Assembly (NCBI GenBank): GCA_025024175.1
Contig: QCXZ01000137.1
Span: 71,486,680-71,550,679, forward strand
DNA: 64,000 nucleotides
Origin: Rhyzopertha dominica
Lineage: Eukaryota; Arthropoda; Insecta; Coleoptera; Bostrichidae
Reading direction: 5' to 3'
The first letter of the stretch is position 1, and every line of letters begins with the position of its first letter. This document shows, piece after piece, positions 11,165 through 23,400 of this stretch. Both the position numbers and the translations under genes were made by a program. The notes below the pieces were generated by a model. The model saw only the letters and a program-made list of their open reading frames with translations, was not told where the DNA came from and made no database searches.

Positions 11165-12000
11165 AAAGCTCCAGAATTAATACTACTTTGTAGCTCCTCC
11201 TCTGCTCATAATTACTGCGTTCATACGTCTTGGTTTAATATTAAATTGTTAATGACATCCTGAGGAACATTCTCTCATTCTTCAACCACTGCCTTTACTA
11301 GTTGATATTGACTAGCAGGTGGAAGCCTGTACTCTAACCCTTATTTAAAGATAATCCCATAAATGTTCGATAGGGTTCAGATCGGGACTGTTCGGTGGGC
11401 ATTCCATTTAGGGAATATTAACCGCATTTAGGAAATCTGTCACTTGTCCAGCCGTGTGAGGACGTGCGTTATATCTTGCATTCGTATAAAATTAGAGCCG
11501 ACAACTGCGCAAATGGCATTACATGTTCAACTATAAAGTTTTCTAGTTATATTTATATTGCAAGCGCCGAAGCAGATGCCTCCTCAAAACATTACGAAGC
11601 CTCCACCAAAAGGAATTCTTGGAGAAATATTGCAGCTTGTTTCTCTTCTCCAGACACGCTCACGTCCATCAGAAAATTTTAAACTTACTCCCGTTTTGTA
11701 GGTAAATAATACATTCTTCCAGTTGTCTGATAAATAATAATTTTCTTTCTCGGTCTTCTGCTGCTTAATTCGGTTTTATTTAAACGTCTTCTGATCGTTC
11801 GAGACAATATTGCAACCTCACAAACCACTATCATTTTTTAACAAAGTGCTGATGATTATGTGGCTATTAAGAGCTAGAAATCATTCTGGTCGTAACGCAT
11901 GGAATATCCTTCTTCCAACAGAGTTGTTGCTTGTTCTTCTTCCTCCCCCAATAAGTTTCTTTGCCGACCCCTCGTTTAGTTTGGAAACACTTCTAAATAA
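11165..12000 (-). pseudogene. Tc1-like transposase relic
   Basis: Read on the - strand, the block gives Tc1 landmarks in order: 'WKNVLF', 'FSDGRERVWRR' (about 11665-11730), a degraded 'WGGICFGA' block, 'NARPHTAGQVTDFLNA' (second catalytic Asp region, about 11420-11475), '[15 protein letters not shown]' (third catalytic Glu, about 11340-11400) and 'AVIMSRGGA' (about 11190-11220). Frameshifts and stops interrupt it repeatedly. The N-terminal paired-type DNA-binding domain is not visible. It belongs to a DD34E Tc1 lineage different from the intron-bearing one at 17.1 kb. Confidence 0.85.
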
Positions 12001-15000
12001 ATTTTAAAATGCGTATGTGATACAGTCGATTATAAAAATTATCTTAATACCTTGTCTTTAATCACTAGTTTCTGGGTAGATTTTACATCTATTTTTATAA
12101 ACGACTGATTGTTTACGATTTTAAAACAAAAAATGTGTTTGAAACGTCAAATGTCCAAAGAATACTTCTAAGACAGTTAGTAGATTAATAGTTACCATTA
12201 GGTACTTATGATATTTTTTTCAATAATATAAATAATGTAATAATATATATAATAATATAATAATTTAAATTGCAAACAAAGTTCATTTGTTTCAAAAACC
12301 CCGCCTAAAGTTGTGACGTCAGAAGTGAACAGGAAATTCATAATTTGGCAACAAGTTCTGACTTGTGCTAGCCTTGTTATCAGTGATACATCAGTTTTTA
12401 TCTTAGTTACAAAAACATCAACTTCAGTTCCCAAAACGGCACTAAACATTTCATATTTGAAGGCCAGCTTTGCTGCGTGAAAAACTTATAAGCTATTGTA
12501 TCTTTATGGATCCTTCATTTTTTTAATTCTTATCGTTCAATACTATAGACCCACTGAAGCCTTTTTTTAGTAACTAATCATAATTTGACTTGTACGGATA
12601 CCTATGTAATAATTAAATTTTATTATACAACTTATAGTTTATAAACTTTAATATCGGCAATGCGAAAATCAAAATATTGGTAATAAATTTAAAGCTAGAA
12701 TCGTGAAGAGACAGATAAGATTCTAATTTTTACAAAACAGGTCCATTCAATAAAATAATTACTCCATCGATATATTTAAAAGTAGTCTTCTTCGAAGGTT
12801 TTAGAGTGGTTTTGTTTTTATTTTGTAAAAAAGCTTGTTTTTAATACTCACATAACTGCAATGGTGCTCGATACCCGATGCGTCATTGAAGTTGGAAAGA
12901 ATTTTGGTTGATGATGATTATGATTAACAAATAAACGATTAGCGACTTTAAATGCTATTATAATCTATTTGCGAAGCACATTTACAAACCGTAATAAAAA
13001 AAGTTAAAAATACAAGAGTATGTATGATGGGAGATCATAAATGCAAAAAAGTAAGGTAGGTTTTCACCCGTAAATAGTGAATGTTTTAGTCTTTAACTAT
13101 GTAGTTTAAATTTCGCATTACATCATTAAATGCCTATTGAAATTCCTATTTTGTTGGTAGAAAGTTCTACATTTTGTGCCATTGGTAGTTTTATATTTTA
13201 ATTTAAAACAGCTGAACTTTTCATATTTTTTCTTAAATCAAGTAGGCATCTTAACGATTGTCCGTCGTTTAGGCCTTAACTTAGCAGATTGAAATTGTTG
13301 TTTATTCAGTTATTGTTATTGTGAAATTGGTTTTTTTTTTAGCAAAAACTGAGTGTTTACATGATTTAGATAGCTTTTACTGCCTTTAATGTTATGTCCT
13401 GTTTTTGAAACGCCTTTTACTGTAATTTAATTTGCATTAATTCAATACAATCAAGAATAATTATTTGTCGTCTCTTTGCTAAACACTGCCGCCTTCGGCT
13501 TAAACAAAGAAGCCAAAACAATTGACAATTAACACGCTAAGGTGACGTGATAATTATTTGAAAAAATATCTCACTTTTTTCCACATTTTTTTACCAAAAA
13601 GTTAATGTCAAGTTTTTAAAGACATTCCGTTGAAAAATCAAGGTATCCACGATTGAAAATGTTTAACACAGTGATCAAAGATCTTTTCATGCCCTATCTG
13701 AATGTGAAAACAGTATTTTTCTATTGTTTTTAATTTTTCACGTTTTCTAACGCATTGCAAATGTCAAAATTTTCAAAAACTTAAATGACCGAGTCTGTAC
13801 GTTTCGTTAATAAAGTGGCCCTTATTTTTTGGCATGGTATTCACAAATGCAAAAATATAGAGGGCCGCCATGTGTGTTAACATTCAGAGAAAATGGGACA
13901 CCCTGTATAATGCAAATAATTTTATAGCGTAAAGAGCTTGATATGGTAGGTATAACATTTATTTGAAACATTTTTCGAAATTTTTAATATTAACTTATTA
14001 ACTAAGCTACAGTCAGTATTCGACTGTATTTGAAGCTGCACGAAACCTATCCTATAACACCGAAGTAATCGAATGTCTTTGCATACTGTTCTCTAAAATG
14101 ACAAAGTGAGATAGACAAGGAAGTTACACCTCAAAATCCAAGGACACCTTGGGCACATTGTTTCTTTCTGACGTCAAACTTTCATGGTTAAAATTTTTAT
14201 GGCTTATGTCACTATTTTAATAAATGAAAAGATACTGCAGATCTATTTCATCCATTTCTGTCAGCAATTGCTTTAAAACAAAATGTTTTGTTAAATACCG
14301 AATATACTTTTTTGACACCAACTGAAAGAAACTACATTTACCACGACTTAAACATTTTCCGAAGTTTATCTAAAACCGTAAACGCCACTCAATTGATTAT
14401 TTTTTATGAAAATTTCAACGTTTAGTCATAAAACGATTTACAAAATCTGATAAAAAATGAAGTAGTGGGCTTCTGGGGTATAATAATGCTCAATATTAAT
14501 AGTAGATATTATTAAATTAATGGTTTCAAAGGTGGGCCCATTTTAAATGATTCTGAATTAGGTAACTTGAAAACAAGCTGACTGTAACAGTCAGCTTATT
14601 TCCAAACTACCTAATAAGTAAATATTAGTAGGTTCATTAGATATTCTGCAAAAAGTGGTTTTACGTCACAACTCCAAAGGGTTGTATTTCTAAAACTAAG
14701 CTAGTTATGTATATAGAATGATTTCATATAAAAATTTTAACTACAATTTTGGAAGTTACACTTTTATTATTTGTACTTTAAATACATTCCATTGTTTTAG
14801 AGTTTATAGGAAGCAAAAAAAACATTAGAATATGAATCACTTCAAAAACCATCGTAGTAAAGGGAAATTCCTATGACTTCATTATTATAATTTGTTCGTC
14901 AAATCTTTCCCGTGTGACGTAACTCTAACCATAAGCAAGTTATGTTATTGTTACTGCTTTGTGTTTAAAAATCAAGGACTTCGAATTCTTCAAATTCCAT

Positions 15001-16780
15001 TCCATATTATATGTCGAGGAATCTTAGAATACAGTTATTTTGCGTGTGCCTTCGATACAATAAATAATTGCTGTAGTGTTTGTAATATGATATAGAACAC
15101 ATGGAAAGCATAAATCTGACCGACAGCATTTGTGTTTCTTTCTGTTGCATTTAAGAGAACGAAACTCATTCCACGTCCATTGCTCTTTATTCTTCTAAAA
15201 AAAAAACACTTCAAAACACCACATAAAAGATGTCACGTGTGCTAAAATTGTGATAACGTTCCTAACATCTCATTAATTTTTTTTAAAATCCTTTGATTAT
15301 TAAATTCACATAACGTTTATAAATACTGTATAAATAATGTCGTTTTTTTGTATACATTTTGACCTTTAAAATATATATTCCGTTGTATGCTATCGTCTTA
15401 ATCCCTTTGTCTGACAAACGAATATTGCTCATGTGGTTTATACGCAGAAAAAGAACACTGGGTCATTTGCCTTTTGTGGGGAATTTTAAAAGGTTTTGTC
15501 GCGTAAGAAGTTCTCAATTTACCAGAATAGGTAATAATCAGAAGGTTAGGTTAGATGAATAAGCAGGATGTGGTAACAGTTCAATTCATTCCAGTTTGAC
15601 GCGTGATCTTGTCAGGGTGTGCTAGAGCGTTATTTTGCTGTAAAGCATACTATATACGTCAATGAGCCTTCCTAATTTTACCAAAACCTTTTCTCGAAAC
15701 TGCCTCGTCAAGAAGTAACAATGCGTTTGAAATAAGTGATTACTTGCCATTTTTGTTTCTGTATGATTTGGCTTTATAACTTTGCGTAATCGTCCTTATT
15801 GAAAACATGGATGACCACATTTCGATTTATCTTTATGAAAAATGACGCTTGTATCAAGGTTGTACCATTCAAGCTCACAAATTTCTTTTTCATTATCACT
15901 TTGATATGAGATCAGTTGTGTAGATTCGTAGACAAAACAAAACAAAATCGCGAAATTATGAAGCTGTGAGCTTATTATGCTAGACCTCGTAAGATTTTGC
16001 TGAAAATGCTACAGTTTAAAGTTCGAAAATTTTTCAGCGTGGCTTCTAGTAACGTCGTTAGGCTTATTATTAATTACAGACTGATGCAGTTCTTGTTTTG
16101 CGTGGTCAATAAAATTAGAAGAAAATTGGTTAGTGTTGGAAAGTTACTGTTCCTACATATTGTCATTATTTACTGCTTATATTTTTTACTACTAAAGAAC
16201 TTTTTCAGTCCATTTTGTTTTCTAAGCTCCAATTGATAGTTAACAGAATTCCGCGAATTTTTATTTCCGCTGGCTCGTCGGAAAAATATAGATCATTACA
16301 AACATGATAACCACAGGATACGAGTAATCTTGCAATACTTGAAATTGCTTTGTATCTCCATTGATATACTGCCACCTACCGAGTATCCGGTCTTAAAATA
16401 CTTTTTGAAAAAGCTCTCGAGCATCAAACGTAACCACGCCAATATTACGAAAATATGACCATCTACTCAAATACCTGAGCATGAACAGATCGTAGGTACT
16501 GACATCCCATAAATCTAAATTTAATCCGGTTTATTTTCCGTAGCATTTTTCAACAAACTCAGTTATTTTAAATCATTTCACTTACTTGTATAACACCCTT
16601 TAAAATTAGCTCAAGGATGTGTGTAAGCTTTAAAACGCATATTTGTTTTAGCCAGAGCCTAAAGGTCTAGGATAAATTCAACATTTTAAATTTTTCCTGA
16701 TTTGAAATGCTTTCAGGCATATTTTAATTGTTTATGAAATTGGTATTGCACACGTATTATGGATGGTTGAGAGTTTTATG
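12001..16780. other. gene-free stretch
   Basis: AT-rich, with AT-only simple sequence around 12215-12262 and no supported gene. A transposon-like terminus ACCCTGTATA at 13900-13909 (reverse complement TATACAGGGT) marks an undefined element extending to its left. Confidence 0.5.
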
Positions 16781-16782
16781 TA

Positions 16783-17006
16783 CGAGCCCTAACAACTAAA
16801 TATTGGGACGATTGCAATTTTGACCGTAAACATCGCTCAGTTTTAAAAGGGCGTTCCGTGCGTTGATGCTGAGTAGAATTCTAGCTTTAACATGTATTCA
16901 GTCAACTCTTAGGATATTTTTCAAAAGCTAACTTTATTTTTCACTGACGCAATAACACAATCCTGGCATAACGTGCAATTTCTGCTGACAACTAAATATT
17001 GGGACG
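16783..17006 (+). repeat. left terminal inverted repeat of Tc1-like element
   Basis: 224 bp that matches the reverse complement of 18203-18428 along its whole length with scattered differences. The outer direct repeat is near 16792-16810 and the inner one near 16988-17006. Confidence 0.9.
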
Positions 17007-17099
17007 GCTATGGTAAAACAAATGATACACGCGGTGTGNTTGNTGGATACTGTCAGTGATAATTGTTGGTGACGAGCAGTCGTCGTTATTGCGTCAAAA

Positions 17100-18192
17100 A
17101 TGGTGAGAGGTGTGCCAATTGTCAAAAAAGTTCGGGAAATTATTATTTCCATGTACTGCAAGGGGTTGTCGATACAAAAAATAGCAACGGAGCTGAACTT
17201 AAGTAAATCATCAGTGGGAAACGTTACCAAATACTATGCCGACAGAGGCACTTTAGAAATCAAAGGCAAAAGTCCGGGTAGACCTTCTGTGGTAAAGCCG
17301 CGGGACCAACGAAAACTGGTCAAAATTTGCAAAGGTGGACGTCGCAGCACGTTACGAGAAATCACCGCTTGTTGGAATAACGAAACAAATTTAAATTTGT
17401 CAAGAGAATGTTGCCGTCGATGGATACATCATTCGGGGTTGAGCTTTTACAAAGTAAGCACAAAATATGATACTTGTACTGCAAAGCTAGGTACAAGTTT
17501 AATTATTTACATGGTTTTAGGCAAAAGAAAAACCTTTATTAACTGCGGAACAGAAGAAGCGTCGCTTAATATGGGCAAAGTCGAAAGTGACATGGACTTA
17601 TAATGACTGGAAAAAAGTTATCTTCAGCGATGAGTCCAAATTTGATGTCTGCGTTGGTGACAGTCGTAAACGTGTGATCAGGGCAAAAAATGAGGCATTC
17701 CATAAGGATTGTTTGAAGCGAACAGTCAAGTTTGCCAAGGGGCAGATGGTTTGGGGTTGCATGTCCGCTGAAGGTGTCGGGCAGTTAATGTTTATAGAGG
17801 GGATCGTAAATGCAACGAAGTACCAATCAATTTTGCAAGATTGTTTACTTCCCAGTCTTGAAGTCCTCTGTCCTGAAGGACAGTGTATTTTTCAACAAGA
17901 TGGTGCGTCCAGTCACACAGCCCGCACCACTAAGGCATGGTTTGGAACCAACAACATTAACGTCTTATCTTGGCCAGCAAATAGCCCCGATTTGAATGTT
18001 ATCGAAGCCGTATGGCATGAAATGAAGAGACATTTGCGCAATCATCCACAACGGACAATCGCGGACTTACGACAAGAAATTCAGCGAATATGGGATGCTC
18101 TATCGCCTGAATTCTGCAAGAAATTAGTGGAAAGTATGCCCGCCAGAATTCGCGCGGTGATCAAGGCCAAAGGGGATGTCACCACCTACTAG
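17100..18192 (+). CDS. Tc1-like DD34E transposase with one intron
   Basis: Cut-and-paste transposase of about 341 residues. Exon 1 is 17100-17453; the intron 17454-17520 (67 bp) begins GTAAGC and ends TTTTAG; exon 2 is 17521-18192. Without splicing, the frame runs into a different, stop-terminated reading. With splicing, 'SFYK' joins 'AKEKPLL' and the frame stays open to the TAG. N-terminal helix-turn-helix region: 'SIQKIATELNLSKSSVGNV' at about residues 21-39; a GRP-type linker 'SPGRPSV' follows. Catalytic residues: Asp155 ('FSDESKFD'), Asp245 ('QQDGASSH') and Glu280 ('SPDLNVIEAVW'), with 34 residues between the last two. Every landmark is intact, so this copy could be active or recently so. 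Length fits the family. Confidence 0.92.
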
Positions 18193-18202
18193 TTTTTATG
18201 AA

Positions 18203-18428
18203 CGTCCCAATATTTAGTTGTCAGCAGAAATTACACATTGTGTCAATATTGTATCATTTTTGCAATCAAAAATAAAGTTGGCTTTTGATAAATATGCTTA
18301 GAGTTGACGGAATACTTGGTAAAGTTATCGAATTCTACTCAGCTGCAACGCACGGCACGCCTTTTTAAAACCGAGCGATGTATTTAGTCAAAATTGCAAT
18401 CGTCCCAATATTTAGTTGTTAGGGCTCG
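18203..18428 (-). repeat. right terminal inverted repeat of Tc1-like element
   Basis: 226 bp, the partner of the left repeat. It begins 11 bp after the transposase stop codon, so the 3' UTR and an AATAAA near 18270 lie inside the repeat. Confidence 0.9.
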
Positions 18429-18430
18429 TA

Positions 18431-20072
18431 GGTACCTACCTACCTGCGATAGAATGTCTAGTACTTTTTTATAAAAAATGCATTGCCTAAAATGAACACT
18501 AAGAATTATTACCAGAATTACTACTAATAGGCAAGATTTATTATTACACCATTAAAATACCAAAATCTGAATTATTTTATGTGAAACAAGTACATCATAT
18601 GAAGTAATGTAGCCTGTTCAGCAGCTGGTGAAAAATGCTTATTTACTCTAAAATGAGCGATTTTTTTTGTAAAGTGGAGGATTGTCGTTTTGCTTTTGGG
18701 TTTATATTTGCAGATTTTTTTACGAAAAATTTTCAAATTAGGTCACCCCGTAGAATATTCAAACAAATTGCTTTTGGGAATTATTTAGCAAAAGTAAGGC
18801 CGATATGCAATTATGGTTTAACAGTCACGACGACAAAAAATAATAACTAACTACTTTAAAAAATAAATATAAACAAATATGCCACTAAGACGCATTAAAA
18901 ATACTTTTAATAAACAAACTGAGTACCTCTGCAATGCTATAGCCGATAGATACCTACTTAGGCAGTTTATGGGTGTTTATTATTTTTTTTGTCTAATCGA
19001 GCCATTGAATTAAAGTGTCAAATAAGCAGAGAGCGATTTTGGAATGAGGTTTTCGCATTTTTAAAACGTCATTGATTTAAGCAGAAACCACAAAATAAGA
19101 TAGATATGATAGTAATCGAACATGTTTATATAACCCAACACTACAACCTACGCAGCATTAAGATACACTAGATACAAAAGTTAGATAGCTGAAGTGTGAT
19201 GATAAAATTTTAGGGCTTATAAAACAAACTCCAACATTGCGGAATTAGTAGCCCTTATCTATTGCACAGTATTTTGCAAATGTAAGTCTGTGGAAGTCAG
19301 TTAAGCAGAAGCACATTATTTTGTGAAGTAGATGTAGGTAGGGCGTATTTCATCGAAAAGTTGCAGTTATGTTTTCTTTCGCTGTTCGCTGATGGTTCGC
19401 TATCGCTAGCACACATTTTGTCCCGACAGTGGACCGGTGTTGTTTGCCTGTTTTGTTTTTCTTGTTTCTTTATGAAAATTTGTGTTCTTCTATTGCTAAA
19501 CTACTGGATTTTGGCGCATCGCAAAGCTCCTTCCATATCCATCTCAACGAAATACGCTCTAGCACACTTCGTTTTTTGTAACTAGACCGAAGAATGTTTG
19601 GGATGACATTATGACTTTTAGCTAAAATATTCTGTTTCTCCCAAAAATTCGTCATTTTGAAGAAATTCGTCATATTTGGCATCACTGGCCATGGCGCCAT
19701 CTGTGTAATATGCTGCAAACAACCGCCATACTTACCGGCATTGTAGTTCACCTGTTCCACCAATAGTGATTGTTTAATTGACGGCGCTGACAGTGACACT
19801 AGCATAGCGCACTTGATCGTGCTATAAATAATGGGTATTTAATTGAACATTGCATATTACAGTCCAGGTGCGAAAGTAGGGCTGACTATATACTGGCGCT
19901 TTAATAATGGTCTGATATACGTGCACCTATGCTAAATTCTCAGTAAGTTTGCGAATATACGTTCGCAGACGTCGAATTTCGATAGCAATTTTCCCCATAC
20001 AGAATTTTGGAACCACAGCATTATCGTCATGCACGAATCAAACGGTAAATAATTATAACGGATGATTTCACC
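18431..20072. other. upstream region of the flippase gene
   Basis: Probably holds the promoter and 5' UTR of the ATP8B-like gene, but no TATA box or 5' exon could be fixed. From about 19360 the sequence becomes richer in CG dinucleotides. A - strand open frame at 19470-19805 contains a strong splice donor and is discussed as a finding. Confidence 0.4.
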
Positions 20073-20400
20073 ATGGATTACGAACTGGAAGTGTTCGAAG
20101 TGTACGATGACAATGACCAGCCTCCCAGCAAGAAGCGTTTAAAGCATAATCGGAAGAAGTGCAAGCAGAAAGGGTCTCTAATAAACATTGACTGCACGGA
20201 CACAGATGTACATAGATCTAAATTAAGTATTAGTAGTGAGTGTCAGCAACGAAGGCCCCTTAGCTTGCGTCAGTCGATAATTAGTGTATTTAGTAAATTA
20301 GTAGTGTGGCGTGATCAGCGCAGATACCAAGCACCTGTACCCGACAGAGTAGACTCGCCACATACTTCCAAAGATTATCGGAGGGGGTTCATACCTTGTG
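20073..20400 (+). CDS. ATP8B: flippase exon 1: long N-terminal cytosolic extension
   Basis: Residues 1-109. Acidic start ([15 protein letters not shown]), then a basic patch '[14 protein letters not shown]', then a Ser/Arg-rich stretch leading to 'RGFIPC'. The donor is TGTG|GTGAGT and the phase-1 junction makes Asp with exon 2. The extension is longer than in typical P4-ATPases. Confidence 0.9.
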
Positions 20401-23400
20401 GTGAGTGAAAATATCCAGTTATGTCTAGAGCAGAATGTTTCTGTGGCAAAAAACTTTAAAAGAATTACATTGTTTAGATATTCTTGAACGCTTAAAATTA
20501 AGGACTAACAAGAAATTCGGCTATGTAGCACATCTTGCTATATATTTTCTATAAACCTAGAGTTTTTTTATAAAAAACTTGTATTGAATTTGAATTAATA
20601 TTTTGATGATCTCAATTAAATGTGAACTCTTTTTTGCAAGTTTAACGAATACACAATACTAAGATAATTATACAACAATGATAGTGATTTATTTTAAATT
20701 CTCATATTCTTTAGGTAACCTAAAACCATATACTTTTTTATTTTAATATTCGTTTTCACAGTATTGCCTGTTATCTATGATTTACTGTGATATGCCTAAT
20801 TCCTCAAGTTGCTTTTAGAATTTTTTTAGAATTGACAGTTTAGCTTGAAATCACGACACACCTACATATGTTCACCATAATTATAAATCTTAAGCAGGAA
20901 ATTTTTATCAAAATTTGTACTGTCCTGCCCAAATCAAAAAGGATTTTTACAATATTCAAGGGTAAAATGCATCTTTAATCAAAAGCAATTTGAATAACTG
21001 TTACTTATACTTTTGTTCATATCCCAGTCAAGAACAAAATAAACATGGTTGTGCTCTTATTTTTGTAAAATCAGGTAAACAAAGCCAAATTAGATCAGAT
21101 TTTAATGTTAAAAATGCAACACAAAATGTTTGAATTTAATATGCATGCAGTTTTGTGCGGTTAGTCATAACTATATAACAGGGGTGGCCAAAGTGGAGAC
21201 TGTGGGCTAGTGGTAGCTCACAGGATCATTTTAGATAGCCCCCAATCCTAATAGGATATGATAAATTATATCCCAGAATCCACAAAAATTGGACTCATGC
21301 AGCTAGCAAATCTCAATTGTTGCAGAATCAAATTGTTTTTGTTTAACATAATAAAAAAAGCTTCAAAGATATATAAATTTTGCAATAATAAATTCAGGAA
21401 AACCTTAAAGCACTTCTGTTAATAATCTTTTTCATTATCTGACACAAGATCTTCATCGAAATTAAAACACAGGGATACCTTTAATAAAATTAAACACAAA
21501 TGTGGTAGGGCTTCTGTTCTTTTATATATAAAATAAAAATAGTCCACTTATAAACCCCAGAAATCGTGGTCTTACACTCCTAGGAAAAGGACTAGCTTTT
21601 TATTAATACACCCTGGGCTAAGTGATTTATTATAATAAGTTTATCATATCCACGGTTGCAAATTAATTTAGGTCACTGTTGTCAAACACCTAGTGCACCT
21701 AGGCAAGAAGCTTTTACCAACTCAATTTATATTAGAATTTAATACATACCGAAGTTCTATTAACATAAACCTGAGGACTCTAAACTTTTCTCGCTTTGGA
21801 ACACTTTAGTCCCCAAAGTTTTAGTAAGCTTAATTATATTCAATTAACAACATTTAGTAAAATAAATAAATTATTACTAATTTTTTAAATTTCAAAAAGT
21901 TATTGGTAGTTAGCTAGTTCTACAAAAAGTTGCCTGTGCTAACCAAAAGTTTGGCACTCTTGCTATATTAGCTAAATAAGATGTATGTCAAAATTGAGGT
22001 GTTGATATGAAAAACAACATATGTCCAAAATTCATAAAATCAGTTATTGGCCCCACTAGATTTTTTAAGACGTGTTGCATCATACACCGTTGTTGTTTCT
22101 GATAGAAACAACATAAACATCGATAGAAAAAAATTTGCTTATTTTTCTTTTATTATCTCAGTACTTACCTATTGGACATATGTCGTTTTTCATATCAATG
22201 CCTCAATTCTTAATTCTAAAAGTATTATTCTAAATTACCATTAACTTTACAATGTTGACTCAATCAATTTTAGAATATTCTGTGACATTGTTACGAAATA
22301 TTAATCCACTTCACATGTGATTTGCTGTAGATTCGTCTTACCTCAAAATTATAAATTTATACCTTCTGCTTAAGTTCAAACCGGATGATATTATGGATAT
22401 AAACTGTAGTTTAACACCTTCCAACTAGATGCCATGCTGATATCCTTTCAGGAGTATTTTCATTAAAAACTGTTGCTCCAGCTTTGCATTTGAATCCCTT
22501 CGTCAGTTTTGACATACTTAATTATTTGTTTTCATTGGTCTCCTTGATTTAGTAATTTAAGAAGATAAATTATTATACTAAATATGTAAATATCTTCCTA
22601 CTGAGTATATTATGTCCTTCAGCTATTAAAAAATTTAAGCTTGAAGATAAATGTCTTTTCATGGCATATGGTCAGTTTTTCAACACCACAAATTTTCATT
22701 AGTACAAGTATACACAGTGATCAGTGAAGGCTGGACAGCGACTGTATTTTGGAAATTAATTGTGCTAGAATCTTGCGATATTTTTTTTTAAAACAGAGTA
22801 TTTAACTTAAGCTAGGTAGCACATTTAATATGACATATCAAAGGATCGTTTCTTTCTCGAAAATGTTGCAATACAATGTTGGTCTAATACACTCATTGTA
22901 ATCTATGTTTACTTCTTAACAAATTTCATTTGAACATTTTTTTAGTCTAGAGCTAATAATCTGTCATTCTCAGAGTGTATTAATGTTATTGCTTACTGTT
23001 GCTAATGAAAAAAGCTATTCAAGTTAGTTATATAAAATACAAGACACACTATGTATTGGCCAGTAAAGTACTTATGATATATTATAAATTCTAACGAGAG
23101 AAAACGGTCAACAACAAACTAATGGTACAACACAACATAACTGTGTATGTTTTACATTTACTAATGCTACGAGTTGCACTGCACGTTTATAAAAATAAAC
23201 TAGCAACCATGTTAGCTCGAAGTATCTATCTAGTATGCAATGTAATTATGTTAGAACGTCATGTTTAAGTTTAATAAAAACAAGGTTTTTCGATTCATTC
23301 TTGTGTTTTACTATTCAAGTAACAAGATAGTCCAACAGAGCTAAACTACTTTTAAAAGCAAGAGCTTAATGTATTTTCTATCCAAGTTTTAGCTCTGTGT

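Larger units (their letters stand above)
16783..18428 (+). mobile_element. near-complete Tc1-like element with IR/DR ends
   Basis: The element is 1,646 bp, flanked by TA dinucleotides (16781-16782 and 18429-18430). It starts CGAGCCCTAACAACTAAATA and ends with the reverse complement. Long inverted repeats (16783-17006 and 18203-18428) are collinear throughout. Each contains two direct copies of CAACTAAATATTGGGACG, one at the outer end and one at the inner edge: the IR/DR layout known from Sleeping Beauty-type Tc1 elements. The transposase lies between the repeats with an uninterrupted frame once one short intron is removed. Two Ns (17039, 17042) fall in the 5' leader. Confidence 0.93.

Noticed and set aside
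15547..15557. TTAGG telomere-like repeat
   Set aside because: Only two units of AGGTT here and again near 42771; no array.
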